64,000 nucleotides of DNA from Eleusine coracana subsp. coracana. Lineage: Eukaryota; Streptophyta; Magnoliopsida; Poales; Poaceae. Position numbers and translations under genes: made by a program. Location of the stretch: the NCBI GenBank assembly GCA_032690845.1, contig CM064433.1, positions 35,338,658 through 35,402,657 of the forward strand. The letters are read 5' to 3'. Positions 36,019 to 49,694 of the stretch are shown one piece after another. Under the pieces are notes generated by a model, which saw only the letters and a list, made by a program, of their open reading frames with translations, searched no databases and was not told where the DNA came from. Each line of letters opens with the position of its first letter. The stretch's first letter is position 1.

Positions 36019-39000
36019 CTATATATATTTACAAGAGACAATCTTTAGGGTTACTGATGTGAAGTTTGAAAGGTCGAGAACATTGAATTCTCCCCTTAGC
36101 TTGTTGAAGGTCTTCTCGTCAAGTGGCTTAGTGAAGATAATCGCCAATTGTTCATGAGTCTGCACACTCAGCAACTCAATATCCTTCTTCTCAACATGGT
36201 CTTTTATGAAGTGATGTTTGACTTGAATATGCTTTGCATGACCATGATCTCTAGCTTTGAGAGCCATTTTGATTGCCGCTTCACTATCACAATATAATGA
36301 CATTTGAGTGAAGTTGAGGTCATAATCCGAGAAAGTTTGCCTCATGTAGAGAAGTTGTGCACAAGAAGCTCCCGCCACCATATATTCCGCTTTGGCTGTA
36401 GATTGAGCCACCGAGTTTTGCTTCTTTGAGCTCCAAGATACAAGAGATTTTCCAAGAAATTGGCAACCTCCCGATGTGCTCTTTCTATTCACTTTGCATC
36501 CCGCAAAGTCTGAATCCGAATACCCAAGTAACTCAAAGCTTGTTCCTCTAGGATACCATAGTCCCATGGTAGGTGTGTACTTGAGATATCTAAGAATCCT
36601 CTTCACAGCCTTCAAGTGAGACTCCTTTGGATTTTCTTGATAGTGTGCACACAAGCACACACTAAACATGATGTCCGGTCTTGAGGTGGTGAGATAGAGA
36701 AAGGACCCAATCATTGATCTATAGAGCTTGGGGTTCATTGGTTTACCCTTTGCATCATCATCCAAGGATTTGCTTGTGGCCATAGGTGTGTGCAAAGGCT
36801 TACAATTTTTCATATTGAATCTCTTGAGAAGATCCTTGGTATACTTCTCTTGATAGATGAAGTTCCTTTCTCAATTGTGACTTGAAAACCAAGAAACACA
36901 TGCAACTCTCCAATCATTGACGTTTGAAATTCCCTAGCCATCATCTCCCTTGACTCTTCATTGAACTTCTCATTGGTTGACCCATAGATAATATCATCCA
37001 CATAGATTTGGCACATAAAGAGATCCTTCCTAACATGCCGTGTGAACAAGGTGCTGTCAATGCTTCCAATGATGAATCCATTCTTGAGTAGAAAGTTTCT
37101 CAAATGTTCATACCATGCCCTTGGTGCTTGCTTGAGGCCATAGAGAGTTTTCTTCAATTTGTACACATGTCTTGGATGTTTAGGGTCCTCAAACCCCGGA
37201 GGTTGTTCTACATAGACTTTCTCATTGATCTCTCCGTTCAAGAAGGCACTTTTGACATCTATTTGATAGAGCTTGAAGCCATTGTGTGATGCATAGGCAA
37301 GTAAGATCTGAATAGCTTCAAGACGGGCTACGGGAGAAAAGGTTTCTTCAAAGTCAATGTCCGCCACTTGAGAATATCCCTTAGCCACTAGACGAGCCTT
37401 GTTCTTAACATTGCCCCTTTCTCATCTTGCTTGTTCTTGAAGACCCATTTGGTGCCAACCACATTATGATTCTTGGGCCTCTCAACCAATTTCCATACTT
37501 TGCACCTCTTGAAGTTATTCAATTCTTCTTGCATAGCCATTACCCATTTGTGATCATCCATAGCTTCATCCATGGTAGTGGGATCAATCATAGAGATGAA
37601 GGAGAAGTTCTCAATTGCAACATTTGCCTCATCATCATTTTCTTCACTCATATAGTTGGGCTTGTATTGATTCCTCCTTGTCCTAATTCCTTGAGATGGA
37701 CTGCCAATGATCAAGTCACGTGAATGACCCTTATTGATTGCTTTGGGTCTAGGAAGAGATTCTTTTTGAGTGGGAGGATGTCTAGGTGAAATATCTTGTG
37801 CATCATGGATTACTTGCTCTCTAGAGATATGGGTGTCTTGAATTCTTAGTGAGGTGGGGGAATCACTCATATGTTGCCTCCTTTTGGAACTAGAGCTTGG
37901 AGTGGATGAGGGGAAGTATGTGAATAGGCTTCCGGATTACTTCTCACTTGTGTTTTCTCTTGGGTAGGTGGATACACTCTCAATGAATCATGGGAGGAGC
38001 TAGTGGGTGTGCCAATGGCATCTTGGGTTGGTTCTTGCACCTCAGAGGAGGAGGTTGGTTGAGGTGGTGGAGTAGAGGGTTCACCAATATCATCATTATT
38101 GATCTCATGGGGTAAAACCTCACGCCACGGGCATGTTCCTCAAAGCTTCCCTTATAGGTTCATCTCCAATGTTCACTTCATGGAATTCATCTCCCTTTTA
38201 AGAACCATTTGATTCATCAAATTGCACATCATAGGATTCTTCCACACAACCTGTGGCTCAGTTATAGACCCTATATGCCTTAGAAGTTCCCGAGTACCCA
38301 ACAAGAATGCCTTCATCAGTTCTGCTTTCAAACTTTCCGGGCTTTCTCCTCTTCTTGAGAATTTAGCAAGTACAACCAAAGACCCAAAAATAGGAAACAT
38401 TCGGTTTCCGTCCAACCAATAGCTCATAGGGTGTCTTCCTCAACAACCGGTGGAGATAGACACAGTTTGAGGTGTAGCAAGCTATGTTGATTGCTTCAGC
38501 CCAAAACCTCTCATGAGTTCCATACTCATCCAACATGGCACGAGCAAGAGTGATGAGTGTCTTGTTCTTCCTCTCCACTACTCCATTCTGCTCGGAAGTA
38601 TATGTAGTGGAGAATTCATGCTTGATCCCCTTCTTGTCACAATATTCCTCCATTGTTGTGTTCTTGAACTCCGTCCCATTGTCACTTCTTATCTTCACAA
38701 TGCTAGCCTTGAATTTATTATTTGCTCTCTTTGCAAACTTTATGAAGATGTCACTTGCTTGAGACTTGTCCACAAGAAAGAAAGTCCAAGTGTATCTCGT
38801 GTAGTCATCCACAATCACCAAGCAATATAGATTCCCTTCTCGATTCTTGTAATCTGTGGGCCCAAACAAGTCCATGTGCAAGAGATCAAGAGGATGAGAT
38901 GTAGACATGAATGACTTGGTGGGATGAGATGACACAACTTGCTTCCCGGCCTGACAAGCACTACACAATTTGTCCTTCTCAAAGGTGACATCCTTGATTC

Positions 39001-39505
39001 CTTCAACTAGATTCCTCTTGATCACTTTTCTGAGTTGATTCATTCCGACATGTGCCAGTCTTCTATGCTACAATCATCCCTTTGTTGCCTTAGTGAAGAG
39101 GCAAGTGCTTGGTGGCATATTGCTTGATTTGAAGTCCGTGACATACATGTGTCCATGCCTCACACCATGGAATACTAGCCCTTTCTTTGTATTCTCAATC
39201 AAAGCACCATCCTCATCAAATGTGCACTTGAAACCCATGTCACAAAGCTGACCGATAGACAGGAGGTTGAAGTTGAGGGTTTCCACAAGAAAGACCTTGG
39301 AGAGATGGAGGTCCTCAGTAATGGCCACCTTGCCTGATCCCTTGACTCTCCCTTTTGAGTTATCCCCAAAAATTACCTTCTCACTGTCTTCGTCTTCATC
39401 AATGCTGGTGAACATGGTTGGCTTCCCAGTCATATGTTGGGTGCACCCACTGTCAAGAATCCAATGAGTACCTCCACTCTTGTAGTTGACCCTGGTGGTG
39501 GCCAT
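36019..39505 (-). pseudogene. pol of copia B, nearly complete
   Basis: The domains in order on the minus strand are protease (HWILDSGCTQHMTG, about 39475-39430), then the integrase zinc site (CSACQAGKQ) and Asp/Asp/Glu in HMDLFGP, KIRSDNGTE and VVERKNKT, all intact in one frame (39043-38363). A frameshifted stretch follows (38427-38173). The RT (37388-36810) has YQIDVKSAFLNG and YVDD (36993-37004). RNase H (36813-36019) has DSDFAG and DEKTFNKLRGEFNVLD near its end. The AEAEY motif reads AKAEY here, one acidic residue lost. Frameshifts and the split frames make it non-functional, though domain by domain it is better preserved than copia A. Confidence 0.9.
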
Positions 39506-40919
39506 AAGACAAGCACTAGAGGAAGAAGGTTAGTATCCAAAACATTACTTGATTGACTAGCACTAACCTCATCACGTTGAGCGATAAGTCCATCCTCATA
39601 GATAGGGATTCTTGCGATCCCTTCCTGAAGTCTACTCCTGATGGGATAGTGAAGAGCATGATATCTCCAATATCCATGACCATCCCCCATGTGCATATTG
39701 TCGAGGTCGATATAATAATCGGGAGGATCATAAAGGCCAGTGACGTGCTCAAGCACATGTTCCACTTGTGAATGGAGCACAAGTATCATCTCCATGGCTC
39801 TCTCAATTGAGAGCTCATGCCTTCTGTTGACTACCTCCTCAAGTAAGAAACCCCTCTCAGGAGTTGTAATTTGCTGGAGGAGCTTGTCAATCACTTCATG
39901 TGGTGCAATCCTCCGAAGGCCTATGAAGAAGTTTATCCTACACACAAGATCATAAATACTTAAGAGATTCTCATATAGGTCATCATTTGGATTTCTCATG
40001 AATTCACCAAGTTTGAAGAAGAGATCCTGTTGGTGAGCTCAATGAAGCACCAAAGTCGATCTTGTGGCGGAGGAGGCGGAGGCGTAGGAGCCGCAGTGGT
40101 GAGATTGATCCTGTTGGTGAGCATTGTGGTCGGCGCTCCTCTCACACTTGGGGTAGAACTCGATGAAGCGCCTAATGAAGAGCTTGGTGTAGGTCTTGAT
40201 CTGAAGGGGTTGTAGTAGCTGCTGCAATGCAATCTTGTGGAGGGATCAAAGAAGTTTGAGCCCGAGGCTACTTCTTTCCCTTTGCTTGAAGATGCTTCAT
40301 TGTTTGCCTTGAATGACTTCTTCCTCGTCAAGCTTGCGGTGATCTCCTCATCCTTGAAGAGTAGCTCGATCACATCATCAACAGAAAGATTCTTGTCCAT
40401 GATGAGATCAAGAGTGCTGTTGAGGAGCTTGCTGCTAGGGAGCAAGGTGAGGATCTTCTCGACTATCACAATCTTGGAAAGCTCAAAAGTAGTTGCTCCA
40501 ATCCTGTCCACAATACCTCACAAGCGAATAAGAGAGTCTTGTAAGTCCTCATTCTCATTAACACAAAAAGCAAAGAGCTCCTCAACAAGTGTATCACTAG
40601 CATGACCAATAAAAGACTCACAAGCATCATCAACTCTAGTCACACTAGAAGAGCAAGCAAGATCAAGAGAGTCAACATCATCAATCATCACATTAGGCAC
40701 ACTAGTAGAGCAACCTATCAAATCATCACTAATAGGATCTAGGCACTCACTAGAACTAGGCACATCCACACAATCATCATCATAATATACATGATCATCA
40801 GTAAAGGTATTGGCAAAGTCCACAAGTGTGTCCATCAACTCATCTGGAATTATGGCATTTAGGTAGCTTTTCAAGCGATCCTTCCATGAGCCATGACCCA
40901 ACCCCGAATGAGATGACAT
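39430..40919 (-). pseudogene. gag of copia B, atypical, no CCHC knuckle
   Basis: ATG at 40919 (MSSHSGLGHGSWKDRL) follows the PBS by about 55 bp. The usual YWK..M start of copia gag is absent; an acidic, Asp/Ser-rich stretch (VDVPSSSECLDPISDDL) takes its place. The region from ENEDLQDSLIRL to VDDVIELLFKDEE (40550-40350) resembles the middle of a copia gag. One in-frame TGA is at 40518 and a frameshift near 40000. The last part (39999-39510) is unlike any gag region I know, and no CX2CX4HX4C is present before the protease. Confidence 0.6.
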
Positions 40920-40973
40920 CCCAACTCAATACGGTCACTACTCAAGGCGGTTAAGCCCTATGATGAGCACTTG

Positions 40974-40985
40974 GCATTGATACCA
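40974..40985 (-). promoter_or_regulatory. Primer-binding site of copia B
   Basis: TGGTATCAATGC on the minus strand, 2 bases after the 5' LTR. The first 8 bases match initiator tRNA-Met; the rest has drifted from the usual AGAGC. Confidence 0.75.
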
Positions 40986-40987
40986 CT

Positions 40988-42940
40988 TGAAAGGATCGAG
41001 TGACCGAGAGAGGGGGGGGGGGGGTGAATCGGGAACTCAAACTATGTACCTATTTTGCCAACTACAGAAACCAACCACTCAATCTAACTCCTACACAATT
41101 CTAGTGATGATCACACTAATAAGTCAATCCTATGAAGGAAAGACAACCTAAACATACTAGTGGATCACACACGAGGCACACAACTCCTATGCAAGCTAGT
41201 AATGAAAGACACGCGGAAGCACACAACAAGCTAGCAAAGGAGGCTACTCATCCAAAGCTACTAGATCATCAAGAACAAAATAAGCACACAAGCATGAGTA
41301 GTACTGTACATACTAGGGTGAGTAATCAAGCCAATGCAACTCCTACACATGCTAGTGATCAAGTGAAAGCTAAGCACAACTAGCAAGTAGAGAAGCCTAT
41401 TCATGCAAGTCTACATGTAATCAACAAGAGCAAGGTAAGCATATAAGCATGAATAGCACGGTATATAAATGCGAAAAGTAATGCATCAAAGTAAGGTGTA
41501 GAGTAAGAGATGACTCATGATTTTTTCCCAAGGTCTCGGAAGGATGGCGCCTTTCCCTACTCCTTGTTAGACCACTCCTGTCGCAGTCCCGATCCCTCCC
41601 ACCACTAATGTGGAGTTCTCGCCCACGAGCCTGCAATCACTCCTGGAGTGATGACATGGTGCGCGTCATCGCTGCCACCAAGGCACAAGCTCGCCTCCCT
41701 CGAGAACTTGCTGAACTCCCCGAGCCGACACGGGCGCTCACTATTGATGCCTCTTTCACCAGCGGGCTCAAACCGTGTACAAACGTGTGACGGCCTTCAC
41801 AACCGATCACGATAGGCTCGATCATCGACACCTAACTGGTCTAGGTCTCACCATAGACAAAGGGTAACAACCTAGATCACACCCTCAAGGACACCCTAGC
41901 CTTAGATGTGCATCAATGCTCAAGTTACTCTCACTAGCACTCTCAAGATATGCAATATCTCCTCCTAGTGCTCTCCTCTTTGCCTCTTGGCTCTCACCAA
42001 ATGCTCCAAGCAATTCCACTGGCCAAGAGTGGTCTCAAAGACCCCAGAAATCAAGTTATATAGGCTTCCGATCTCTAACTAGCCGTTGCTCCAGGAAATC
42101 TCCTTTCTGGACATGCTGACCGGACTGTTCGGTCACTGCCTGACCGGACTGTCCAGTCACTGCCTGACTGGACCGTTCGGTCTTTCCTGGAATGGCTCCT
42201 AGAGTCGTTGGCTTCACTATGCGCCGAAGATATCGTACTGATTGAACCGTCCGGTTAGACATTGTCTCTCCACTATAGAAACATTTCAGAGCTCACTTCC
42301 TCTCTACCTTGTACAAATCTGCACAGACCGGATCATCCGGTATGTAGACCGGACCGTCCGGTCTCTACAGCTCCAACATAGGCAGATTCCTCGCTGAGTC
42401 TCCTTCTCTAGATTTCTTGTTCACTTAGTGACCGTACAGTCCGGTCTGCACTCACCCCTCTACCCGGTCACTCTGTCCAGAAGCTGAAACTCCTTGTCCT
42501 CGGTTGACTTTATTTCCCGGCTTCTCTGAACAGTTCCTTGGCTTCTCCACTATCACCTAGTGCCTGTGATTTTATTGAGCATCCATGCACATCACCAACT
42601 AGTGTGATCCAAGAGACATGAACTAGACCCCCTTGATAGTCCGGTTTTTCCTATGGACTCAAAGCCTTAACAACTAGACAAGTGTTCCCAACACTTGCTC
42701 CATAGCTTGTCCTTGGTTTTGATCCATCCATCAACCCTTGGACTCCATCAAGCTCACAAGCCTCCATGCTTGTGGTCATTGTCATCAATCACCAAGGCCG
42801 CCGTCAACAATCATCATAGAGTAGAAAAGGTTTCCTACATGAACAACACTCATGTAGACATTAGTCACACATTTCATGTTTGTCATTCATCACTAAAACA
42901 TTCATACCTCAGGGTGACCTCAATGGTCATGATCCTTACA
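40988..42940 (-). repeat. 5' LTR of copia B
   Basis: The 1953-bp LTR has a G run (41011-41022), a TATATAA box on the minus strand at 42056-42062, and a palindrome array at 42115-42470 with units such as GACCGGACCGTCCGGTC. In transcription direction the array comes just before the TATA box. Confidence 0.9.
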
Positions 42941-45900
42941 CTCCTTTCGCACCAGCCAACTGCCACAGATGCCTTTCCTCCTCAGCGTGAACCAAGATGG
43001 CATGCAAGCTGGGAGAGATCCCATCGAAGACACACTTGTTCCTATGGTTCCAAAGTAGCCAGGTGCCCAAAATAATGAGAGAATTCAGACCCTTTTCAGT
43101 TAACTCTCTAGAAGTATCACTTGCCCTTCTCCACCAATCTATAAAAGAGTGAGCATCAAGTTGGGGAGATAGGTCCTTCAAATTGTCTTGTCCTTGGAAG
43201 CGAACCAGAACTTTCCATGCAAAGATGCATGAAACCAATGTATGATCAATAGTTTCGTCCTCCTGATCATAGAGCAGGCACTTCACCGGATGGTTCAGCC
43301 CTCGGCGCGCTAATCGATCTACTATCCAACATCTATTTTGTGCTACCAGCCACATAAAGAACAGACATTTAGGAGGCGCCCAGGTTTTCCAAATCCTCGA
43401 GTATGGCTCAAATTTGATCAATCCTAGGAACATGCTCTCATATGCAGACTTCACAGAGTAGATACCATTTGAACAAAGCCTCAAGAAGTGAGTGTCATTG
43501 ACTCCATACTATTATTGCCCCATGGATGTCAGAAATCCATGTCCTATTTATGAGTGCCTCCTGGACAGTTCTCTTGCTGACTCTCCGCTGAGGTATGATG
43601 GCAAAAAACCAAGGGGCAATATCGCTAACCCGTTGCCCGTGTAGCCAGCGACCAGCCCAAAAGAATATGTTTGATCCATCACCAATTTCAGTTTGCAAGG
43701 CTACTGAAAAGAGGGTGTGAACCTTGTCAGGAACTTGAATAGTAATGTTGCCTAGGGATGATCTGGTTCAGTTCGCTCCAGCCACAGCCACCTCATACGG
43801 AGTTCCCAGTCTAGTTCTTTCAAACTTGAGATTCCCAAGCCGCCCAGCTCCAAGGGCTAACACACTTTGCCCCATGCCACCAGACAATGTCCACTTTTGG
43901 CCTCCTTTCGACCACACCACAAGTACCCTCTTCTGATTTTATCAATCGCCTTTAGAGCCCACATTGGAAGATCAATGGCCATAGCAAGGTAAATAAGCAT
44001 GCCAGTGAGCACAAACTGAACTTGCACTTGCCGTCCCGCCCTCATCATTAGGTCAGCCTTCCATCCAAGCAGCTGATCAGCAATTCTGTCAATATTTGGT
44101 TGAACCTGATCCCTAGTGAGTTTCTTTACGGACAGCAGCAGGCCCATATAATGACAAGAAAAGTCAGGTATGTTGCATGCGAGCATGTCTTGCAAAACTA
44201 TGATATCAGCCTCCTCACGTCTAATAGGAAACTCACTGCTTTTCTGCACAGTATTGCGCAACCCAAAGGCCGAACCAAACAAGTGGAGAATATCCAGGGT
44301 GACTGCAATGTCATCCACCAACGGCCGGAGGAAAAGAACCACATCGTCTGCATAAATAGAAACCCGGTGCCTCAAATTTCTTATGGAAAGGGACAGAAGC
44401 ATCCCCTCACTCTCCGCCTTTGTGGACATGTAACGCAACACATCCATGGCTAGAGGGTTCCCTTGCTGCAATCCTCGCCAATGAGAAAGAAACTCACCAG
44501 AAATCCCATTCAGCAAGACTTGCGTAGAGGAAGTGGAGAGTAAACCAAAGATGATATCCCGCCATATTTGCCCAAAACCCAGCTGATGCATGACCTCCAA
44601 TAGAAAAGGCCACGATATAGAGTCAAAGGCCTTAGAAATATCAAGTTTGAGGAGGATTCGGGGCTGCTTCTGCTGGTGTAGAAATCTGGCCGTTTGCTAA
44701 ATTAATATTAAATTATCTTGTATAAAATGACCCTTGATAAATGCACTTTGGTTAGAAGACACCATTCCCTGCAATTTGTTAGCAAGCTGAATAGTCAACA
44801 ACTTGGTCACCAATTTAGCAAAGTTGTGCACCAGACTTATTGGTTGAAAGTCCTTGACTTGGTCAGCCCCTTCCTTTTTTAGGATCAGGGTGATGTAAGC
44901 TGAGTTCAACATTTCAAAGTTCATGAACTTCCGGCTCCAAATAGAAGATACCACTGTCATCACAACACCCTTTATTATGGACCAGCAGGATTTATAGAAA
45001 CATCTAGTGAAGCCATCCGGGCCAAGCGCCTTGTCAGCCGTCAGTTGCTTGATAGTCTCCCATACTTCGGTCTTGGAAAATGGTATGTCCAAATCGTCTA
45101 GGTTGAAGAGATGCCAGCAGCCTGGAGATGAATAGTGTGTTCTCGATCCGAGTCAACGCCAGGGAGGCTGTCATAGAACTCATCCACCAGTTTGGCTTTA
45201 TCTTCGTGGCTTGTGTATACAAGATTATCCGAGATGAGACTCCCTACAAAATTCTTTCTCTTACAGTGACGGGCATGTAACTAAAACAATTTAGTATTGG
45301 CATCCCCATATCCGAGCCATCCAATTCTTGATCTCAGCCGAGCTATGGTTCGTTGGAGTGAGGCAAGCACGAGCTAGTGTTTCTTGAGGTTATTTTTTAG
45401 CTAGATTTCTACCACTGACAGCTCTTGAGCTATCTCCAAGCGATGTAACAGCTCCCGTGCTAAGCTCAGCTGTGAGTTGTCATGCCCCACCTTTTTATCA
45501 CTCCACGCTTGCAGCCCCCTAGCAGCGGCCTTCAGCTTCAAGTCCAGTGTGACAAAAGGACAAGACTTGGCCTCAACCGAGTTCCAAGCTACCTCAGCTA
45601 CCTCATGAAATCCTTCTAGCTTGGGCCAGAAGTCTTCAAAGTGGAAACATCATTTGCTGGGTTTGTTATCTTTTAGGCCAAGGAGGAGTGGACAATGATC
45701 GGAATCATCAGTAGCTGTACTCTGCAATAAGACATTTGGAAATGAATCCTCCCAGTCGAATCTACACAACACCTATCCAATCTGACCAAAGTAGGATTAT
45801 CTTGCTGGTTTGACCTATCCTTGAGAGCGTGGAAATGAATCCTCCCAGTCGAATCTACACAACACCTATCCAATCTGACCAAAGTAGGATTATCTTGCTG

Positions 45901-46432
45901 GTTTGACCTATCCTTGAGAGCGAGATCATCTTCAAATCTTCTGAAGCGACCCATCATAACTCTGTTGATGTTGGAATTGTTCTTGTCTTCAGCTTTAATA
46001 ATCATATTAAAGTCACCTACCAACATCCAAGGGCCTTGGCACTAAACTTTGATATTCCATAGCTCCTGCAGAAACTGAACCTTGGCCTCATTTCCTTGTG
46101 GACCATAGACACAGGTTAGACACCAAGAAGTCCCTGTAACAAAGGTGAACTAAACTGAGGCACTGTGATTATCTACTCGGCTCTCACTTGTGGTAGCCAG
46201 GTAGCATCTCCAGACAATCAAAATACCACCACTAGCCCCATTACCAGGCAGTTCTAAGAAATCAGAAAAATGAGTTCCCAGCATAGATATGAGCACTCTT
46301 CTAGAGATAGCAGCCATTTTCATTTCCTGGAGACACACATCATCCACACGAGCAGCTTCAACAAAGGTGCCAATAGAGTCCTAGCGAATTTAGTCCCCTC
46401 ACATTCCATATCATGATTTTTCTAGGATCCAT
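42941..46432 (-). pseudogene. LINE ORF2: endonuclease, reverse transcriptase, zf-RVT
   Basis: The start MDPRKIMIWNVRGLNS at 46432 is typical for L1 ORF2, and a frameshift follows at once. The endonuclease continues as VDDVCLQEMKM (46347) and the LVGDFNMI block (46026). RT finger and palm follow: ALGPDGFTRCFYKSCW (45030), then SAFIKGHFIQDN, LQQGNPL, and YADD at 44343-44354 (catalytic Asp pair kept). The C-terminal zinc-binding RT domain is at 43484-42946 (SRIWKTWAPPKCLFFMWL, later DHTLVSC). The last codons and 3' UTR lie on the other side of copia B (32956-32776). Several stops and frameshifts make it inactive. Confidence 0.85.
45738..45922 (-). repeat. 93-bp tandem duplication inside the LINE endonuclease
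   Basis: Two copies (45738-45830, 45831-45922) are identical by eye. The unit is 31 codons, so the duplication stays in frame and repeats the segment beginning ALKDRSNQQDNPT. The identity of the copies shows it is recent compared with the decay of the rest of ORF2. Confidence 0.9.
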
Positions 46433-46452
46433 TAAAACACAAATTTAATCGA

Positions 46453-46453
<1 letters not shown>

Positions 46454-46498
<45 letters not shown>
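46454..46498. repeat. (CA)n microsatellite between LINE ORF1 and ORF2
   Basis: About 22 uninterrupted CA units lie about 20 bp upstream of the ORF2 start on the minus strand. Confidence 0.95.
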
Positions 46499-46500
<2 letters not shown>

Positions 46501-48870
46501 AACTGAAGGACAGCCAGGTGCCGACAACAGCTTCACTGTCGCCTTCATCAGCTAGATCATTAGGAATCGTCCATCTGAAAAGGGCCGCCAAAGCTTCAAT
46601 GTGTGATATTGATAGGGGCTGCAGGAAGAGCTTGGCATAGTCATCCTACGCCTGCTGATCAATTCCATTGTTCTCCCCAATGATATCCAGAGTCCTCATA
46701 GCCCATTTTTTTTTGGAATGACCGGACATTTCTCCTATATGAAATTCTACACCTGCTCCTACGAGTCGATGACTGTGACACGGAGTGGATCCCTGGGGCA
46801 TGGACTGCATTTTTCTCTTGTTGATGGTTGGCAGTGGGAGGAGCCTGGATGTGTGACACATGAGTTTGTTCATGAACTCCTCTCTTATGGTCGCAACCGG
46901 AGACGCAGGCACGACTTCGGTGTTCGCAGTCGAAGCCTGCAGAGTCGACGCATGTTCAGTCCTCATCGGGATGGGCGTGATAGCTTCCAAGGCCTCCTCA
47001 TGAGGTAGGAAGGTTGGGTCGTTGGCCGGAACCGCAGATGAAGTCAACTGACTAACTGCCACATGTGTAGCTGGGAGTGTAACCTACGGCGAACCTAAAG
47101 TCTCCTCTATTTGCGCGATAAGAGGAGTCCGCGAGCTGCCTGCCACTTCCACAGCTATGCTAGGGGTTGCCATATCCGCATGCGCAACGGCCTCATCCTG
47201 AGGCAGGGGGATTGTATCGCCATTCAGAGCCACAGAAGGAGTAAGCTAACTGACTGCCACATTCGTAGATGGGAGCGCAACCAGAGGCGAGCCTGAGTCT
47301 TCCTCCATTCGCGCCGGAGAAGGAGTCAATGAGCTGACTTCAACTCCGGCAGCCGGGGCAGGAATCACCAAAACCGCCTGCACAGTGGCCACCTTGAAAT
47401 CAGCTGCCAAAACCAAGGTTGAGGTGAGCTTGCCAGAACAGTGGTGGAGCCTGGTGCGTCGTCGGGGTAAACTCTTGTCATCTCGGAGCTGCGCCCCACC
47501 ACCGACGAGGTGACCGGAGTCGTCAGCTGCTCAAAAGCTAGAACAGAGGAACACAAAAAGGCGATTGGAAAGGCTCCGTTGACTTCTCTTCCACAACATG
47601 GCAGCCTTAGGTAGTGGGCCAGAAAGGCCCGGCCTAGGTGGGGTGCAGGGAATTGGAACGTAGTCCAACAAGGCCTTTAGGCTTGCCTCCAGTGGGCCAG
47701 AGCCAGCTGGGTCCAAGGCCAGCCCATCTAGAAGGGTGCAACTTTTAAAGCCAACACTCGTACGGGAGATTACAAAAGGGGACACCTCAATATTTTCACC
47801 TCGGCCTATGATTAGCGGCGTATCTTCTTGTCCAGCCACTGGAACACTACTTTCAATTTCTTCGTTGAACGTTGCCGCCACCTCCTTGGGCGCTGGGACC
47901 AAGACCATTTCAAACAACTCCAGGTTCACTCGATGCAAAATGCTTTGGCTCCCGCGCATGTCATCAAGGCCATCTTGGAAACTAGGGCCATGCATGTCCT
48001 CCACGTGGACCTCATCGGAGGTAGCCGGGCCCAGATGATTAAACACCGGCCGCCATCGCTCGTTGTTGCTAGCTGATCCGCCAGCGTTGCTGCCACCCCC
48101 ACCCCTCGGAGGAGAGCAGGATCAGGAATGCCGACGCCACCATCACTGCCATCACCCTGATGAGCCATCCTCGTCGTCAATGTCACCCCTTAGTGTCTTG
48201 GAGCTCCCTGGCTAGAGGGCAACCTCAAAGTGAATATCCACTGGATAAACAAGAGTTCGTTTCACCAGAGGGTTTTCCTTGATGGCCACTGGCGGCTTGA
48301 CGACAGACAGGTCTCAGGCAGATGGGATGGAGCTTGTTTCGAGCGTCCACGCCGTGCACCCGAACGCCGAGAGATCCCTAAGGCCTAGGGTATTCAGGTG
48401 CACTAGCTATACCCATGCGAACAGGTTTAGAAACTAAATCACTATTGAGGTTTCCCATGCATGGAGACGGATTCCTTGCAGCTCGAAGTCCACTAGGTGG
48501 GGTAGAACGACGGCAGACGAACCGACCAGCCGTGACCAGCACTTGCATGCAATGGAGAAAGTGGTCGCATGAAGTAGCTACCATTGACTAGTTAACCTGT
48601 CGACCAGTTTCTCGATGGGGAGAAACAACAAAAAGTTCATCGGTGAGGCCCATTGAAGACTAGAGTTTCCACCACCATTTCCAGCCGGGGAGCGAGCAGC
48701 CCCATGACTTCCTCCGATTCCACTAAATCCCGGTCACTGATCATGGTGATTACCATAGCTTTGAGTAGGTCCTCCTCGGCCATGGCCACTCTAGCAGACC
48801 AATCTAGGATGCAAGGAGGTAGGACTAGAGTACCAATCGATTTGCCGGTGTAGCCGCACTCAGAGGAGCA

Positions 48871-49694
48871 TGTAAGGACCGAAGGCGTACCGAGAGAGGG
48901 GGGGGGGTTAATCGGTAAGCCGACCATGATTTCAAATACTTTAATTTCACACCACTAGATCCTGGCAATCGTTGCAACCTAACAATTTTAGTAGGCAAAA
49001 ACCCTACACATGCTAGTGTTCATGATGGGAGCAAATACGGAAGCTAAACACACTAGCCTATGCAAGCCACAATTCAACCTATTCATTAGAGCACACAAAT
49101 GCGAAATAGTAAACAGGGGATCAAGGAATGCTCATGATATTTTCCCGAGGTCTCGAAAGGATGGCGCCTTCCCCTAATCCTTGTTGGACCACTCCCGTCG
49201 GAGTGCCGGTCCCTCCCGCCACCAAGTGGAGTTCTCGCACACGAGCCTGCAATCACTCCCGGAGTGAAGACACGGTTGCATCACCGCTGGCACCAAGGCA
49301 CAAGCTCGCCTCCCTCGAGAACTTGCCGGACTCCTCGAGCCGACATGGGCACTCACTAGCGATGCTACTTTCACCGGCAGGCTCAAACCATGTACAAACG
49401 TGTGACGGCCTTCACAACCGATCATGATAGGCTCGATCACTGACACCTAACCGGTCTAGGTCTCACCATAGACCATGAGTAACAATCTAGATCACACCCA
49501 AAGGACACCCTAGCCTTTGATGTGGATAGATGCTCAAGTTACTCTCACTAGCACTCTCAAGGTATCCAATATCCTCTCCTAGTGCTCTTCTTTTTTCCTC
49601 TTGGACCTTACCAAATGCTCTAAGGTATTCCACTAGCCAAGAGAGATCTCCAAGACCCCAGCAATGAAGTTATATAGGCTTTCAACCTCCAACT
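48871..49694 (-). repeat. Truncated 3' LTR of copia C
   Basis: It matches the first half of the 51199-52871 LTR in the same order, including the G run (48898-48908) and the TTATATA site (49670-49676). It ends at the deletion breakpoint before the palindrome array. Confidence 0.85.

Larger units (their letters stand above)
32957..42940 (-). mobile_element. Ty1/copia element B, nested in the LINE
   Basis: The 9984-bp element has LTRs at 40988-42940 (5') and 32957-34841 (3'), ends TGTAAGGATC...GATCCTTTCA, and CTCCT on both sides (32952-32956, 42941-42945). PBS, gag, protease, integrase, RT and RNase H are in copia order on the minus strand. The LTRs differ at roughly 7% in the 330 bases compared by eye. 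It interrupts the C-terminal end of LINE ORF2. It has no extra ORF after RNase H. Confidence 0.9.

Noticed and set aside
47111..48853. Plus-strand frames within LINE ORF1
   Set aside because: They are antisense to the LINE and have no independent support.
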